Source of the DNA: Glaciecola sp965660815
Lineage (GTDB): Bacteria; Pseudomonadota; Gammaproteobacteria; Enterobacterales; Alteromonadaceae
Length of the DNA stretch: 64,000 bases
Direction of reading: 5' to 3'
Assembly: GCA_965660815.1 (NCBI GenBank)
Contig: CBFIBG010000004.1
Coordinates: forward strand, 52,272 to 116,271
The translations under genes were made by a program, and so were the position numbers. This document shows positions 27,592-36,164 of the stretch, piece after piece. Under the pieces are notes generated by a model. It did not search any database. It saw nothing but the letters and a program-made list of their open reading frames with translations, and was not told the DNA's origin. Position 1 is the stretch's first letter. Each line of letters opens with the position of its first letter.

Positions 27592-27835
27592 GTTAATTAT
27601 TTTCAATGTTAAGCATTGGTTACAAAACTTCGCATAATATGCTTTATTTAAATGGTCACTTTATCGCGTTATAAACACTCGTATGTCCTAACACGATTTA
27701 AGTCCGCCATGTGTAACCACTGATTGTTCGGCTAATCTTGTTAATACAAAAAATAAATTTGAAATTAGGTGCAATATCAAAACACGTATGATCTATAAAA
27801 CATTATCAAAATTTTTATATTATTAGAGGTGTCAA

Positions 27836-28066
27836 ATGGGAAAATATCCAAAAGCGGGAAAATATAAACATTATAAAGGGCAGTATTATGAGGTCCTTGA
27901 TACCGTAAGACATTCAGAAGATGAGTCTTTGCTAGTGCTGTATAAGCCTTTATATGGAAAAGAAAGTCTTTGGGTTAGACCTCTTGATATGTTCATAGAA
28001 GAGATGCAGACAAGCGACGGCGTTGTTAAAAGGTTTAAATATGTAGGCACTGATCCCGAAGCATAA
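27836..28066 (+). CDS. DUF1653 family protein
   Basis: A 76-residue protein with the DUF1653 pattern: GKYKHYKGQYYEVLDTVRHSE, LVLYKPLYG, LWVRPLDMFIE and VKRFKYVG. The family is a short beta-rich domain of unknown function, common in proteobacteria. Start ATG 27836 has GAGG 5 bases upstream. It is isolated, between dinB and the metallo-hydrolase gene. Confidence 0.85.
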   Translation: MGKYPKAGKYKHYKGQYYEVLDTVRHSEDESLLVLYKPLYGKESLWVRPLDMFIEEMQTSDGVVKRFKYVGTDPEA

Positions 28067-28178
28067 ATTAAATAGCCTACGCTCAACTTTGTTTTTAATA
28101 TTCTAAGAAAGCATTCTACTGGTCTAATAAAGAGTTTGTGGTGTACTAACTAAATCGCACGCCAAAGTAGGGACTAAA

Positions 28179-29030
28179 ATGAAAATAAAAAATCTTGTTT
28201 CGCTAATGTTAGTGTTAGCACCAATACATTTGTTTGCTAACGATAGGTTTGCCAACGTTGAAGTTACTTCTACCAAGCTTTCAGAGTCAGTTTATATGTT
28301 GAAAGGTGCTGGAGGTAACATCGGTGTATCTGCAGGAGAGGATGGGCTTCTTTTGATTGATGATCAATACGCACCATTAGCCGAAAAAATTGTAGCTTCG
28401 CTTGGTCAAATAAGTGAAAAATCTCCCAAATATATCATTAATACGCATTATCATGGAGACCATACCGGGTCAAACGCGTATTTTACAGAAAATTTGGGCA
28501 GCACTATTTTTTCTCACGAAAACGTTAGGATAAGGTTAGCTTCTGCTCCAGACGTTGATCTAAAATCTTTGCCTGTGATCACTTATCAAGACGGCATTAA
28601 ATTTCATCTAAACGGCGATACCATTCATGTCATTCATTACCCCAGAGCTCATACAGACGGAGATAGCGTCGTTTGGTTTGAACGATCGGATGTTCTGCAT
28701 ACAGGAGATCTTTTCTTTAAAGACATGTTTCCCTATATAGATTTAGGAGCGGGTGGAACTGTAGAAGGGTATATAAAAGCGATAGAGACATTGATCTCTA
28801 AAATTGACGGAGACACTATTGTTATTCCTGGCCACGGAACCCTAGCCAATCGAGGTGATTTACAAAGATTTGTCAGCATGATCAAAGATACTTATCAGTA
28901 CGTCCAAGACAAAAAAATGTCAGGCTGGTCAGAAGATCAAGTTCTAGAATTAGGGTTAGAAGAAAAGTGGGAAAGCTGGGCATGGCGTTTCATAACAGAA
29001 GAGAGATGGATAAAGACTCTTTATCAATAA
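28179..29030 (+). CDS. Secreted metallo-beta-lactamase-fold hydrolase
   Basis: This 283-residue protein has a signal peptide (about 1-20) and the metallo-beta-lactamase motif HYHGDH with His90, His92, Asp94, His95, then RAHTDGDSVVWF, LHTGDLFF and VIPGHG supplying the remaining zinc ligands. The family (SoxH/quinoprotein-relay-like MBL proteins) includes many periplasmic hydrolases, so the substrate is not predicted. True beta-lactamase activity is not suggested by anything specific. The last base is shared with the next start codon (TAATG), so the GNAT gene is coupled. Confidence 0.88.
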   Translation: MKIKNLVSLMLVLAPIHLFANDRFANVEVTSTKLSESVYMLKGAGGNIGVSAGEDGLLLIDDQYAPLAEKIVASLGQISEKSPKYIINTHYHGDHTGSNAYFTENLGSTIFSHENVRIRLASAPDVDLKSLPVITYQDGIKFHLNGDTIHVIHYPRAHTDGDSVVWFERSDVLHTGDLFFKDMFPYIDLGAGGTVEGYIKAIETLISKIDGDTIVIPGHGTLANRGDLQRFVSMIKDTYQYVQDKKMSGWSEDQVLELGLEEKWESWAWRFITEERWIKTLYQ

Positions 29031-29545
29031 TGTCGAAATACAGAGTCACAAAACCTACTGAACAAGACTATGAAGTATTGTTGTCTTGGTTTAACACACC
29101 AGAAGAGTTAGTAAATTGGGCAGGGAGTTCTATTGGAAAATCAATGCAATCTGCTCAAATATTAAAACAACTCAATAAATCAGACTATCTCAGCCGAGCA
29201 ATGAAGTTCAATGAACCTAACCTATCGCCTAACCCCAAATTGGCTGGCTTTGGTCAATTTCAACGAGTATCTAACATGCTTCACCTTGCCCGATTAGCGA
29301 TAAATCCAGCCTATAGACATCGCGGTCTATTGAAGATTCTAATATGCAGATTAGTCGAGGAGGCAGAAATTGATACTAATTCAGGTATGCTATCGCTTTT
29401 TGTCTTTCGGAAAAATCGAGCTGCTTACTTGGCATACGAAAAATATGGCTTTTCTAAGGTAACCCCGCCAATTGGAATTAGATTACCAGAAGGTTGTGAA
29501 TACATGGTGCTTGAAAATCCAAAGTTAAAAAACATGTTTTACTAA
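29030..29545 (+). CDS. GNAT family N-acetyltransferase
   Basis: A 171-residue protein with the GNAT acetyl-CoA-binding region LARLAINPAYRHRGLLKILICRL (R-x-x-G-x type loop at about 93-110) and AYLAYEKYGFSKV near the C-terminus. I chose ATG 29030, which overlaps the previous stop as TAATG; an in-frame ATG at 29006 lies inside the preceding gene. Substrate is unknown. The N-terminal part (PTEQDYEVLLSWFNTPEEL) is typical of RimI/RimJ-like acetyltransferases. Confidence 0.82.
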   Translation: MSKYRVTKPTEQDYEVLLSWFNTPEELVNWAGSSIGKSMQSAQILKQLNKSDYLSRAMKFNEPNLSPNPKLAGFGQFQRVSNMLHLARLAINPAYRHRGLLKILICRLVEEAEIDTNSGMLSLFVFRKNRAAYLAYEKYGFSKVTPPIGIRLPEGCEYMVLENPKLKNMFY

Positions 29546-29580
29546 GCTATGTTTTTTAATGATTGAGCATTTTGTAACTA

Positions 29581-30585
29581 CTAGGTATCCAGACTTGGTA
29601 TCTTCGATAGTTTGTCTGAACTCCAAATTTTACTCATTGATTCTGAACTAATATTTCCGCCAGAGATGATTACTAAAATCCTTTGTCTATTGCGTCCACT
29701 TTGCTGTTTCAAATAGTCAACCACCGCCTGCATCGTCATAGCACAGGTGGGTTCCACGTGCATTTTAAGCAAGTGTTGTAGCCATTGAGTCCAGTAAACA
29801 ATCTTTTCTTCGCTTACTTCGTAAAAACCATCGAGCTCTTTTAAAAATTCAAATGTGTATTCGCCCACGCTCGGAGTCGCAGCGCCATCTGCCAGAGTGT
29901 CTGGTGGCTTGCTTAAAGTTTGGATTGTACCCGAACGTAAAGAGTTAGCAGCATCGTTAGCATTTAGAGGCTCTGCGCCAATTACTTTAATATGTGGATA
30001 AAGTGCTCTAGCACAGATTAGCGCTCCCGATATAAGACCCCCGCCGCCGCATGGAGCAAAGAGCGCACTTACCTCTTTGACTTGATTAAGTGCTTCGAGG
30101 GCAGCAGTCCCTTGACCAGCAATAATGTCTGGATGATCAAAGGGTGGGATCCAAATAGAGCCTTCTAACCGGCTCGCCTCTCTAACCGCCATATCTGCTT
30201 CTATGCGGGTGTCGAATTGTTCTAAGTGGGCTCCATAATATTTCGTTGCCTGAGCTTTAATAGTTGATATTTGTTTCGTACAGTAAATGGAAACGGGCAA
30301 ATTAAACTCTCTAGCGGCATAAGCAACAGCCTGAGCATGATTACCAGAAGAATTTGCAAGTACTTTTGTTATATTGCCATTTTTACGAATTTGATTAACT
30401 AAAAAATTAGTTGCACCTCGCAGTTTAAACGCACCAGTTGTCTGTAGGCATTCCATCTTAAAAAAAATATCGTGGCCTAACCAATCATTTAATAAAGAAC
30501 TTGAGTGAATAGGTGTTATCTTTGTTTTATCGTTCAAGCGCTGTTGAGCAGACTCAATATCTCTAAAAGTTGGTAAAATCATCAT
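29581..30585 (-). CDS. PLP-dependent threonine/serine dehydratase-like enzyme
   Basis: A 334-residue fold-type II PLP enzyme. The Schiff-base lysine is Lys54 in TGAFKLRGA, the cofactor-phosphate loop is CGGGGLISG, and SSGNHAQAVAYAAR is the substrate loop. Length and lack of a regulatory domain fit catabolic threonine/serine dehydratase (TdcB/SerR-like) rather than the long biosynthetic IlvA. It could also be a serine racemase or hydroxyaspartate dehydratase; these are not separable by eye. It stands alone, divergent from the PH-domain gene. Confidence 0.87.
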   Translation of the reverse strand: MMILPTFRDIESAQQRLNDKTKITPIHSSSLLNDWLGHDIFFKMECLQTTGAFKLRGATNFLVNQIRKNGNITKVLANSSGNHAQAVAYAAREFNLPVSIYCTKQISTIKAQATKYYGAHLEQFDTRIEADMAVREASRLEGSIWIPPFDHPDIIAGQGTAALEALNQVKEVSALFAPCGGGGLISGALICARALYPHIKVIGAEPLNANDAANSLRSGTIQTLSKPPDTLADGAATPSVGEYTFEFLKELDGFYEVSEEKIVYWTQWLQHLLKMHVEPTCAMTMQAVVDYLKQQSGRNRQRILVIISGGNISSESMSKIWSSDKLSKIPSLDT

Positions 30586-30674
30586 TATAGTAATCGGGGT
30601 TACAACCTAACTCGTATTAAAGTATATTGTTGTAAAAATCTTGTCCATATATAAATAAAAAAAGGTAAAAAATA

Positions 30675-31049
30675 ATGGGATTGCTTGACGGATTAATGGG
30701 AAATGCTAGTGAGGCAGATGTTGCAGAAGTACAGGCAGAACTCGCAGAGATTTTAGCTGAGAACGAGCATGTGGTTTCAGCTTATAAGATGGTTAGGGAT
30801 TTACACGTTTTTACAAACAAACGTCTTATAAATGTTGATAAGCAAGGTATGACCGGCAAGAAAGTTGATTATTTAAGCATTCCTTATAAGTCAATTACAC
30901 AGTTCAATGTTGAAACTGCGGGTAATTTTGATTCTGATTGTGAACTTAAAATTTGGATATCCGGCCGATCTGAGCCGATAGAAATCGAAATCAAAAAAGT
31001 ATTGGCGACACAAGTACAAAAGTCTCTAGCTAACATGATGTTTGCTTAA
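30675..31049 (+). CDS. Bacterial PH-domain protein (bPH_1-like)
   Basis: A 124-residue cytosolic protein whose core (about 32-118) matches the bacterial pleckstrin-homology-like domain: FTNKRLINVDKQGMTGKKVDYLSIPYKSI and a late ELKIWISGRSEPIEIEI strand pair. The N-terminal 30 residues form an alanine/glutamate-rich helix. The family's role is unknown in general. It is followed by an SDR-like gene after 6 bases, so the two are likely cotranscribed. AAAGG lies upstream of the ATG. Confidence 0.8.
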   Translation: MGLLDGLMGNASEADVAEVQAELAEILAENEHVVSAYKMVRDLHVFTNKRLINVDKQGMTGKKVDYLSIPYKSITQFNVETAGNFDSDCELKIWISGRSEPIEIEIKKVLATQVQKSLANMMFA

Positions 31050-31055
31050 GTTTTT

Positions 31056-31682
31056 ATGTCAAATTATACCGCTACCGTACTTGGCGCTACAGGTCTTGTT
31101 GGCAAAGCTTTAGTGAATAAACTTTGTGCCGACAAAAGATATAAGTCAATTACTTGTTTGGTTAGAGCACCATTACCGAAAAGCGATTACATTGATCCAG
31201 AGGGTAAAATACAACCTTTAGTGATTGATTTTGATTATCTTCAAGACTACCAAGGTTATTTTACCGTTGATCATGTCTATTGCTGTTTAGGCACAACAAT
31301 GAAAAAGGCGGGCAGTAAAAAAAATTTTAGGCGAGTGGACTTTGAATTTGTCCATGTTAGTGCTCAACTTGCTAGGGCTCAACGCGCTAAGAGTTTTGTC
31401 TGGATTTCTGCAATTGGCGCTAATGCCAAAAGCAAAAGCTTTTATTTAAGAGTGAAAGGTGAGTTAGAAAATGCTATCTTGACAATGCCTCAGTTGCCGA
31501 ATGCTGCCGCGGTGCGCCCATCACTATTGTTGGGCACTAGGGGAGAAGTCAGGTTTGCTGAGGAAATGGGCGTAAAATTGTCAAAGTATTTGTCACCTTT
31601 AATGATAGGGCCACTGACAAAATACAGACCTGTAAATGCTGAGAGTGTGGCGAGACAAATGATTAATCTTCAAGTATTTTAG
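31056..31682 (+). CDS. Atypical SDR / NAD(P)-binding protein (TIP30-like)
   Basis: A 208-residue Rossmann protein beginning with the nucleotide loop VLGATGLVGKAL (about 8-19). It resembles the HTATIP2/TIP30-like NAD(P)H-binding group, with YCCLGTTMKKAGSKKNFRRVD, FVWISAIGANAKS and AAVRPSLLLGTRGE. The canonical YxxxK is replaced by FYLRVKGELE, with a Tyr and Lys in the expected region, so catalytic competence is uncertain. It follows the PH-domain gene with 6 bases between them. Confidence 0.82.
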   Translation: MSNYTATVLGATGLVGKALVNKLCADKRYKSITCLVRAPLPKSDYIDPEGKIQPLVIDFDYLQDYQGYFTVDHVYCCLGTTMKKAGSKKNFRRVDFEFVHVSAQLARAQRAKSFVWISAIGANAKSKSFYLRVKGELENAILTMPQLPNAAAVRPSLLLGTRGEVRFAEEMGVKLSKYLSPLMIGPLTKYRPVNAESVARQMINLQVF

Positions 31683-31811
31683 TGGTTTAGTTGCCTAAAT
31701 TGCCAATACAGGTTTTATGTACTAAAGAAAATAAAGTTAATTAGGATAAAGTTATATAGTAAATAAATTTAATTATTAAATTGTACACAGTGAAAATACA
31801 AGGGAGCCGCC

Positions 31812-32180
31812 ATGAACAGAGCTATACCTAAGACAGTGTCAAATCTTTTCAATAAAATCAGAGTAGAACGTTTCTGGTGGGATGGTGTTCAAGTGAATAT
31901 ACCGTTCCACTGTATCTACGCAGTAATTCCAAATCCTGTTCCAAGCCATTACAGCACTATTAATGGCATAAACGTACCTATACTTCAGCTATCAGACTAC
32001 CAAGTGCCTATTTGGGACCCAATGCATAGTGAATTAAACCAATTACCCAAAATGGCAGTAGTATTAACTCATCAAGAAGGTGAGAGATTTGGTTTGTACG
32101 CTTATCCAGCCGATTGTCAAGATGAAAGCTTTATGCTGACATACGACGAGTGGTTTGCTAGGCAGAATACAAGTACCTGA
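31812..32180 (+). CDS. Uncharacterised 122-residue cytosolic protein
   Basis: I do not recognise this protein. It has no signal peptide or membrane segment. Its order VPILQLSDYQVPIWDP then KMAVVLTHQEGERFGLYAYPADC loosely recalls the beta-strand layout of CheW-like domains (a vPVldL strand followed by a vvv...g..fGl strand), but too weakly to name. ATG 31812 has GGGAG 5-9 bases upstream. A strong terminator follows. No chemotaxis gene is nearby. Confidence 0.7.
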   Translation: MNRAIPKTVSNLFNKIRVERFWWDGVQVNIPFHCIYAVIPNPVPSHYSTINGINVPILQLSDYQVPIWDPMHSELNQLPKMAVVLTHQEGERFGLYAYPADCQDESFMLTYDEWFARQNTST

Positions 32181-32208
32181 TCCGTAAGTGTTGTAAACTA
32201 ACAAATAT

Positions 32209-32231
32209 AACCGCCTTGTGGCGGTTTTTTT
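32209..32231 (+). terminator. Intrinsic terminator before the YgjV-like gene
   Basis: AACCGCC (32209-32215) and GGCGGTT (32220-32226) are perfectly paired around TTGT, with a T run after. The start codon of the next gene is only about 12 bases beyond. Confidence 0.92.
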
Positions 32232-32243
32232 ATAGGGGAGTTT

Positions 32244-32765
32244 GTGCTCGAAAATACTACTTTACTGTCAGAAGCATTTGGCGCATTGGCCGTGGTGTTA
32301 AATTTTGTTGGCTATCGCCAACAAGAAATCAATAAATACCGCTTTATTTCGGCTTTGGCTTTAGCATCGGTAAGTGCTCATTTCTTTTTATTAGGGAATG
32401 CTGAAGCCGCAGGAATTGGCTGCGCCTTGGCGAGTATTCGAAATATAATTGCCATGAAGTATAGAGGAAAGAGTATTTTAATAATTTTCGTATTATTGAA
32501 TATTTTATTTTTCCTATATGAATGGTTTTATTTGCAGAGTGCTTGGATTATATTAATTGCTTATACGTCATCAATGTTATTCACAGTCGGCTCTATAGTG
32601 CTACAAAGTGCAATTAAGGTTCGACAATGGTTTATATTTGCTGAAGTGCTAGGCTTACTATATGCCATTATAGTAGGCAGTATTTTCGGTACTATTTTCA
32701 ACATAAGTAACTTATTTAGTATTCTGTACACCTTATATTTAGACAGAAAGCTTGCGAAAGGTTGA
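32244..32765 (+). CDS. YgjV-family inner membrane protein
   Basis: A 173-residue hydrophobic protein with about six membrane segments, of the Imp-YgjV family. Visible features are LSEAFGALAVVLNFVGYRQ, SVSAHFFLLGNAEAAGIG and RNIIAMKYRGKS, which match the repeat-like pattern of that family (related to SWEET/PQ-loop size but distinct). Function is unknown. The GTG start at 32244 is supported by AGGGGAG 3-9 bases upstream. It follows a terminator very closely. Confidence 0.75.
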   Translation: MLENTTLLSEAFGALAVVLNFVGYRQQEINKYRFISALALASVSAHFFLLGNAEAAGIGCALASIRNIIAMKYRGKSILIIFVLLNILFFLYEWFYLQSAWIILIAYTSSMLFTVGSIVLQSAIKVRQWFIFAEVLGLLYAIIVGSIFGTIFNISNLFSILYTLYLDRKLAKG

Positions 32766-32771
32766 TATAAA

Positions 32772-32796
32772 AAAAGCCAGCTAAAGCTGGCTTTTC
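32772..32796. terminator. Bidirectional terminator between YgjV-like gene and exbD
   Basis: AAAAGCCAGC and GCTGGCTTTT pair perfectly around TAAA; A and T runs flank both sides, so it can act for the rightward YgjV-like gene and for the leftward exbD gene. Confidence 0.9.
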
Positions 32797-32814
32797 TATA
32801 ATTCAATAAACCTA

Positions 32815-33219
32815 TCAGCGCTTACGCACTAGAACAGATACATTTGTAATTCCAGCTTGTTTTACTTGGTCCATAACTTCAACCACAATACCGTGCTCAG
32901 TGTCCTCATGCGCTTGTATTGCTGCGGTTGTAGTATTGTTTTCAGCTAAAAATGTCTGTGTGTTAGCAACAACCCGTCTAATATCAACAATACGACCAGC
33001 CATTTGAATTTGTCCATCAGCGTCTATCCTAATAGACAGGGCTTTACTCGGCTGATTGGTAGGGGGGTTATCAGGCGGACGATTAGCCGAAAGGCCTTTT
33101 TCGTTTGAAAAAGTTGTTGTTACAATGAAGAAAATCAACATAATAAATACGATGTCTAGCATCGGAGTCATGTCAATCTGTGCGTCGTCGTCACCTGACG
33201 TGTGCTTTTTTCTTTTCAT
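32815..33219 (-). CDS. exbD: Biopolymer transport protein ExbD/TolR family
   Basis: ExbD-type proteins form, with ExbB, the proton-driven motor that energises TonB. The 134-residue product has a short cytosolic tail, one membrane helix (about 20-40) containing the essential Asp22 (DMTPMLDIVFIMLIFF), and a periplasmic domain. No exbB, tonB or TonB-dependent receptor is adjacent; exbB may be elsewhere or upstream outside a conserved order. The next gene on the strand is flavodoxin 100 bases upstream, with a different role. Confidence 0.9.
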   Translation of the reverse strand: MKRKKHTSGDDDAQIDMTPMLDIVFIMLIFFIVTTTFSNEKGLSANRPPDNPPTNQPSKALSIRIDADGQIQMAGRIVDIRRVVANTQTFLAENNTTTAAIQAHEDTEHGIVVEVMDQVKQAGITNVSVLVRKR

Positions 33220-33321
33220 TATTAATCACTCACAATCTTTACTATAAATCTTTACTATAGTCGTACAGTATATACGTTCAGCAAAAAATTTATAGTACCT
33301 TTTTCAAGTTTGATTCATATT

Positions 33322-33849
33322 TCATGAGTTAATGTCGTCTATCAACTGTAAACACCAACTTTTAATCCGAACGTCTGTTTGTTCAAATTGGTTTTCGTCA
33401 TCAAGAGATAATCCAACAAAAAAAGAGTTATCCTCGGTCAGCGCTTTAGAAGCAGTAAACTCATAACCTTCATTTGGCCAATATCCTATGCAATGGCAGC
33501 CTAACAACATCAATTGTTCATGAAGCATGCCCATTGCATCTTGGAACCAGTCGGCATATCCGTACTGGTCACCTAAGCCAAACAATGCAATTGTTTTGTC
33601 TTTTAAATTTAATGAAGAAATGTCGTCCCAGGATGATTCCCAGTCTTCTTGCAACTCTCCAAAATCCCAAGTAGAAATTCCAAATATAATGCAATCGAAC
33701 TCTTCAGTTTTATCTAATGATGTATCTTTAATATCAAACATGGGTACATCAATATCCAACAAACTTTGCAAGTGATCCTGGATTTTTTCGGCTGCCATTT
33801 CTGTGTAGCAAGTCGTCGAGCCGTAGAAAATTCCTATACCGCCGGTCAT
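33322..33849 (-). CDS. fldB: Flavodoxin FldB
   Basis: A 175-residue long-chain flavodoxin that carries single electrons with FMN. The phosphate loop is FYGSTTCYTEMAAEKI (8-23) and the isoalloxazine loops are STWDFGELQEDWES and FGLGDQYGYADWF. The Tyr-containing STTCYTE loop and overall sequence match E. coli FldB rather than FldA. It lies between exbD and the PhoD-like gene, 21 bases after the latter on the same strand, so the two may be cotranscribed. Confidence 0.92.
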   Translation of the reverse strand: MTGGIGIFYGSTTCYTEMAAEKIQDHLQSLLDIDVPMFDIKDTSLDKTEEFDCIIFGISTWDFGELQEDWESSWDDISSLNLKDKTIALFGLGDQYGYADWFQDAMGMLHEQLMLLGCHCIGYWPNEGYEFTASKALTEDNSFFVGLSLDDENQFEQTDVRIKSWCLQLIDDINS

Positions 33850-33870
33850 ATTATCATGTGCTCTCTTTAT

Positions 33871-35844
33871 TTATTTCTTAAACGTTACGATATTTCCATC
33901 TGCTAGGATTACTTTGCATTGAGCTTCTTGTCCATTATCGTCAATACACAGTAAACCGAGGCAGGTTCCGTTTACAATATCTTTTTTGTCACCAATACCT
34001 GATCCATTGCTCTGCTGATACCCCGCAGGATAAAGTGCGCTTCGCTCTTTTATTGACATATTTCGCCGTTTCGTCAACCAGTTCAATGGCGACCGATGGC
34101 CATAGAAATACCGATTAATACGTTCAAACCAAGTGATTAATTTTTTTGGGAATTCGTTGTGAATTCCTGAGCAGGTAAATTGCACTATCTTTGGGCTGTT
34201 GCGTCTAAATCGCAAGCTCACATCGTACACAAAAGAGTAATGCACATCTCCTGACAAAATAATAAAGTGAGGAGGTGTTTTGACGTGAGTAAAAATATTC
34301 AGCATTACGCTTGCAGTACCCTTGTGTGCCATCCAATTCTCTGCATCCACCATTAATGCCCCGCCAAAAAACGTAAATATCTTTTGAACGGCTTCTATAA
34401 ACTTGACGCCATAAATAGGTGAAGGGGACACCATAATAACGCTTTCTTCACCAATAAGATTTTGCTGTAGCTCGCATAGGTTTTCCCAATCCATCAAGCC
34501 AGATGGCTTGTTTTCGTCTGACTCACTCCTCCAGCGCTGGGTGCGAGTATCTAATACATGTATTTTGGGATATGTATCAAGGTTATAATGCCAGCTTTCA
34601 GCTTTGTACAAATGCTGTATAAACTCTTCATGCAACTGAGCAAAATTATCGGAAAAACATTTGCTCGCTTTTTTTATATGATGTTGCCACGTACTTTTAG
34701 GATTACCAATCCCTTGAAAAAGGAAATAGGCGACTAGCGCGTTGCCCACAATTCTATTTGAAAAAGTATTTGTATATACTTCTTCTTCCCAAGCTCTCGT
34801 TAGATTCCAATCATCGGTAATGTCATGATCATCAAAAATCATATAGGTCGCGATATGAGAGAATGCTCGCTCAACCTTGGGTATACCCTCAATAAATTGC
34901 TGTAAAGCCGACCTTTCAAGATCATATTGTTGTTTATATTTCTGCTTGAGATCGGGTTTCTCTAATGTCACAAAAGGCCATAAACGGCTTGACCACGACA
35001 GCAAATAAAGCGCGACCATTTCATTGAGCGAAATTAAATGATTGGCTGCATTAACCGACGTAAAGATTGGTTTTCTTTTGCCCTTGAAAAAAGACTTATT
35101 GAGATTTTTATTTTCTTTTGATTTGGGTAGCAGGGACTCACGTTCGTAAAATGACGCCTCATGCACTAATAATTCTTTTGAATCATTAATTTTGCCACCT
35201 TCAAATGTTTCATGGAACAATCCTAAAAGATTAATGACTTGATGTATTGCATATAACATCGGTCCTGCAACATCATCTGCATATACTTGATCACCACTGA
35301 GTATCATTAAATCTGGCCGAATTATTTCGTCTTCTATCCTCAGTGAGCCTTTTATTAAATTATCAAGCTGCGGAAGCGCATCAACCCCCTTGTCATAATG
35401 TGGCTTTCTGCAAGACCCATGTATTACGTAGCGTAAATCTGAAGCGACCCTAACTGAAAAATAAGGTTCGTCTTCATGTAGCTGACTTGGAAGAGCATCT
35501 GAAAGTTGTTTATTGCTGCCATTTTCTAAAATCAAAACAGCGTCGTAATATATCACACTGTTCGGAGTAAAAAGCCCATCTTGTTCAACGAGTAGGTGAT
35601 AGATAAAGCATTTATCACCTAATTTGAAATGCGATATTTCAACGCTATTTTTATGTAAGTTTATTTCGCATTTGTTTTCATTAAAAAACAGAGGTTGGAT
35701 TGGACTGAGCGTCGAATCTAATTCAACAAACTGTTGGTTCAAACATTCGCTAGTGACCATCCAAAGAGTGAATGAGTCCTTAGACACATGTCTGACAATT
35801 GGGCCTGCAAGCACCAAAGGCAGTGTAGATTGGGTGTTACTCAT
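33871..35844 (-). CDS. PhoD-like phosphatase (metallophosphoesterase superfamily), cytosolic
   Basis: A 657-residue PhoD-like protein. Metal-ligand motifs are VIHGSCRKPHYDKG, LILSGDQVYADDV, YMIFDDHDITDDWN and HFIILSGDVHYSFVYD. It has no signal peptide, so it probably works in the cytosol, unlike the Tat-exported PhoD of Bacillus. The N-terminal beta-sandwich-like section (about 1-110) precedes the catalytic domain. Substrate (phosphodiester, GPI-like or lipid) cannot be inferred. A possible RNA or lipid phosphoesterase role is open. Confidence 0.85.
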   Translation of the reverse strand: MSNTQSTLPLVLAGPIVRHVSKDSFTLWMVTSECLNQQFVELDSTLSPIQPLFFNENKCEINLHKNSVEISHFKLGDKCFIYHLLVEQDGLFTPNSVIYYDAVLILENGSNKQLSDALPSQLHEDEPYFSVRVASDLRYVIHGSCRKPHYDKGVDALPQLDNLIKGSLRIEDEIIRPDLMILSGDQVYADDVAGPMLYAIHQVINLLGLFHETFEGGKINDSKELLVHEASFYERESLLPKSKENKNLNKSFFKGKRKPIFTSVNAANHLISLNEMVALYLLSWSSRLWPFVTLEKPDLKQKYKQQYDLERSALQQFIEGIPKVERAFSHIATYMIFDDHDITDDWNLTRAWEEEVYTNTFSNRIVGNALVAYFLFQGIGNPKSTWQHHIKKASKCFSDNFAQLHEEFIQHLYKAESWHYNLDTYPKIHVLDTRTQRWRSESDENKPSGLMDWENLCELQQNLIGEESVIMVSPSPIYGVKFIEAVQKIFTFFGGALMVDAENWMAHKGTASVMLNIFTHVKTPPHFIILSGDVHYSFVYDVSLRFRRNSPKIVQFTCSGIHNEFPKKLITWFERINRYFYGHRSPLNWLTKRRNMSIKERSALYPAGYQQSNGSGIGDKKDIVNGTCLGLLCIDDNGQEAQCKVILADGNIVTFKK

Positions 35845-36164
35845 TGACTAAAGGCTTGTCCTTTATTTATTAATATGAAACGTTTGATACTTCCTTACCA
35901 AAAAAAGTGACGTTATTTTATTAATCGATGCTGTGAGATGTATTGTTTGCGTCAACATTATCAAATTTATTATGGCAGTTTGTACATTGGATAACATATA
36001 CTTATGGGACAGCGATGGCAAACATTTCAAAGCTATGCGATGTAATTGTGTGTAAATCCTAATTTTATTGTATGGAGTTTTGTTCAAAGAGACTGATTTA
36101 GCTTTTGTACTTAAATTAGTCAGGTTACGCTATTCATTTTTTTAGTCACACGCTTTAGGTCGAC
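35845..36164. other. 320-base region between the PhoD-like gene and the lipoprotein gene
   Basis: AT-rich divergent promoter region. A 74-codon minus-strand frame (35863-36087) is present but has no family likeness and no ribosome binding site, so I do not call it. Nothing else recognised. Confidence 0.5.

Noticed and set aside
28179..29030. True beta-lactamase
   Set aside because: Only the generic metallo-beta-lactamase fold motifs are present; nothing points to beta-lactam hydrolysis.
35863..36087. 74-codon minus-strand frame between PhoD-like and lipoprotein genes
   Set aside because: No ribosome binding site, no family likeness and extreme AT codon bias; treated as noise.
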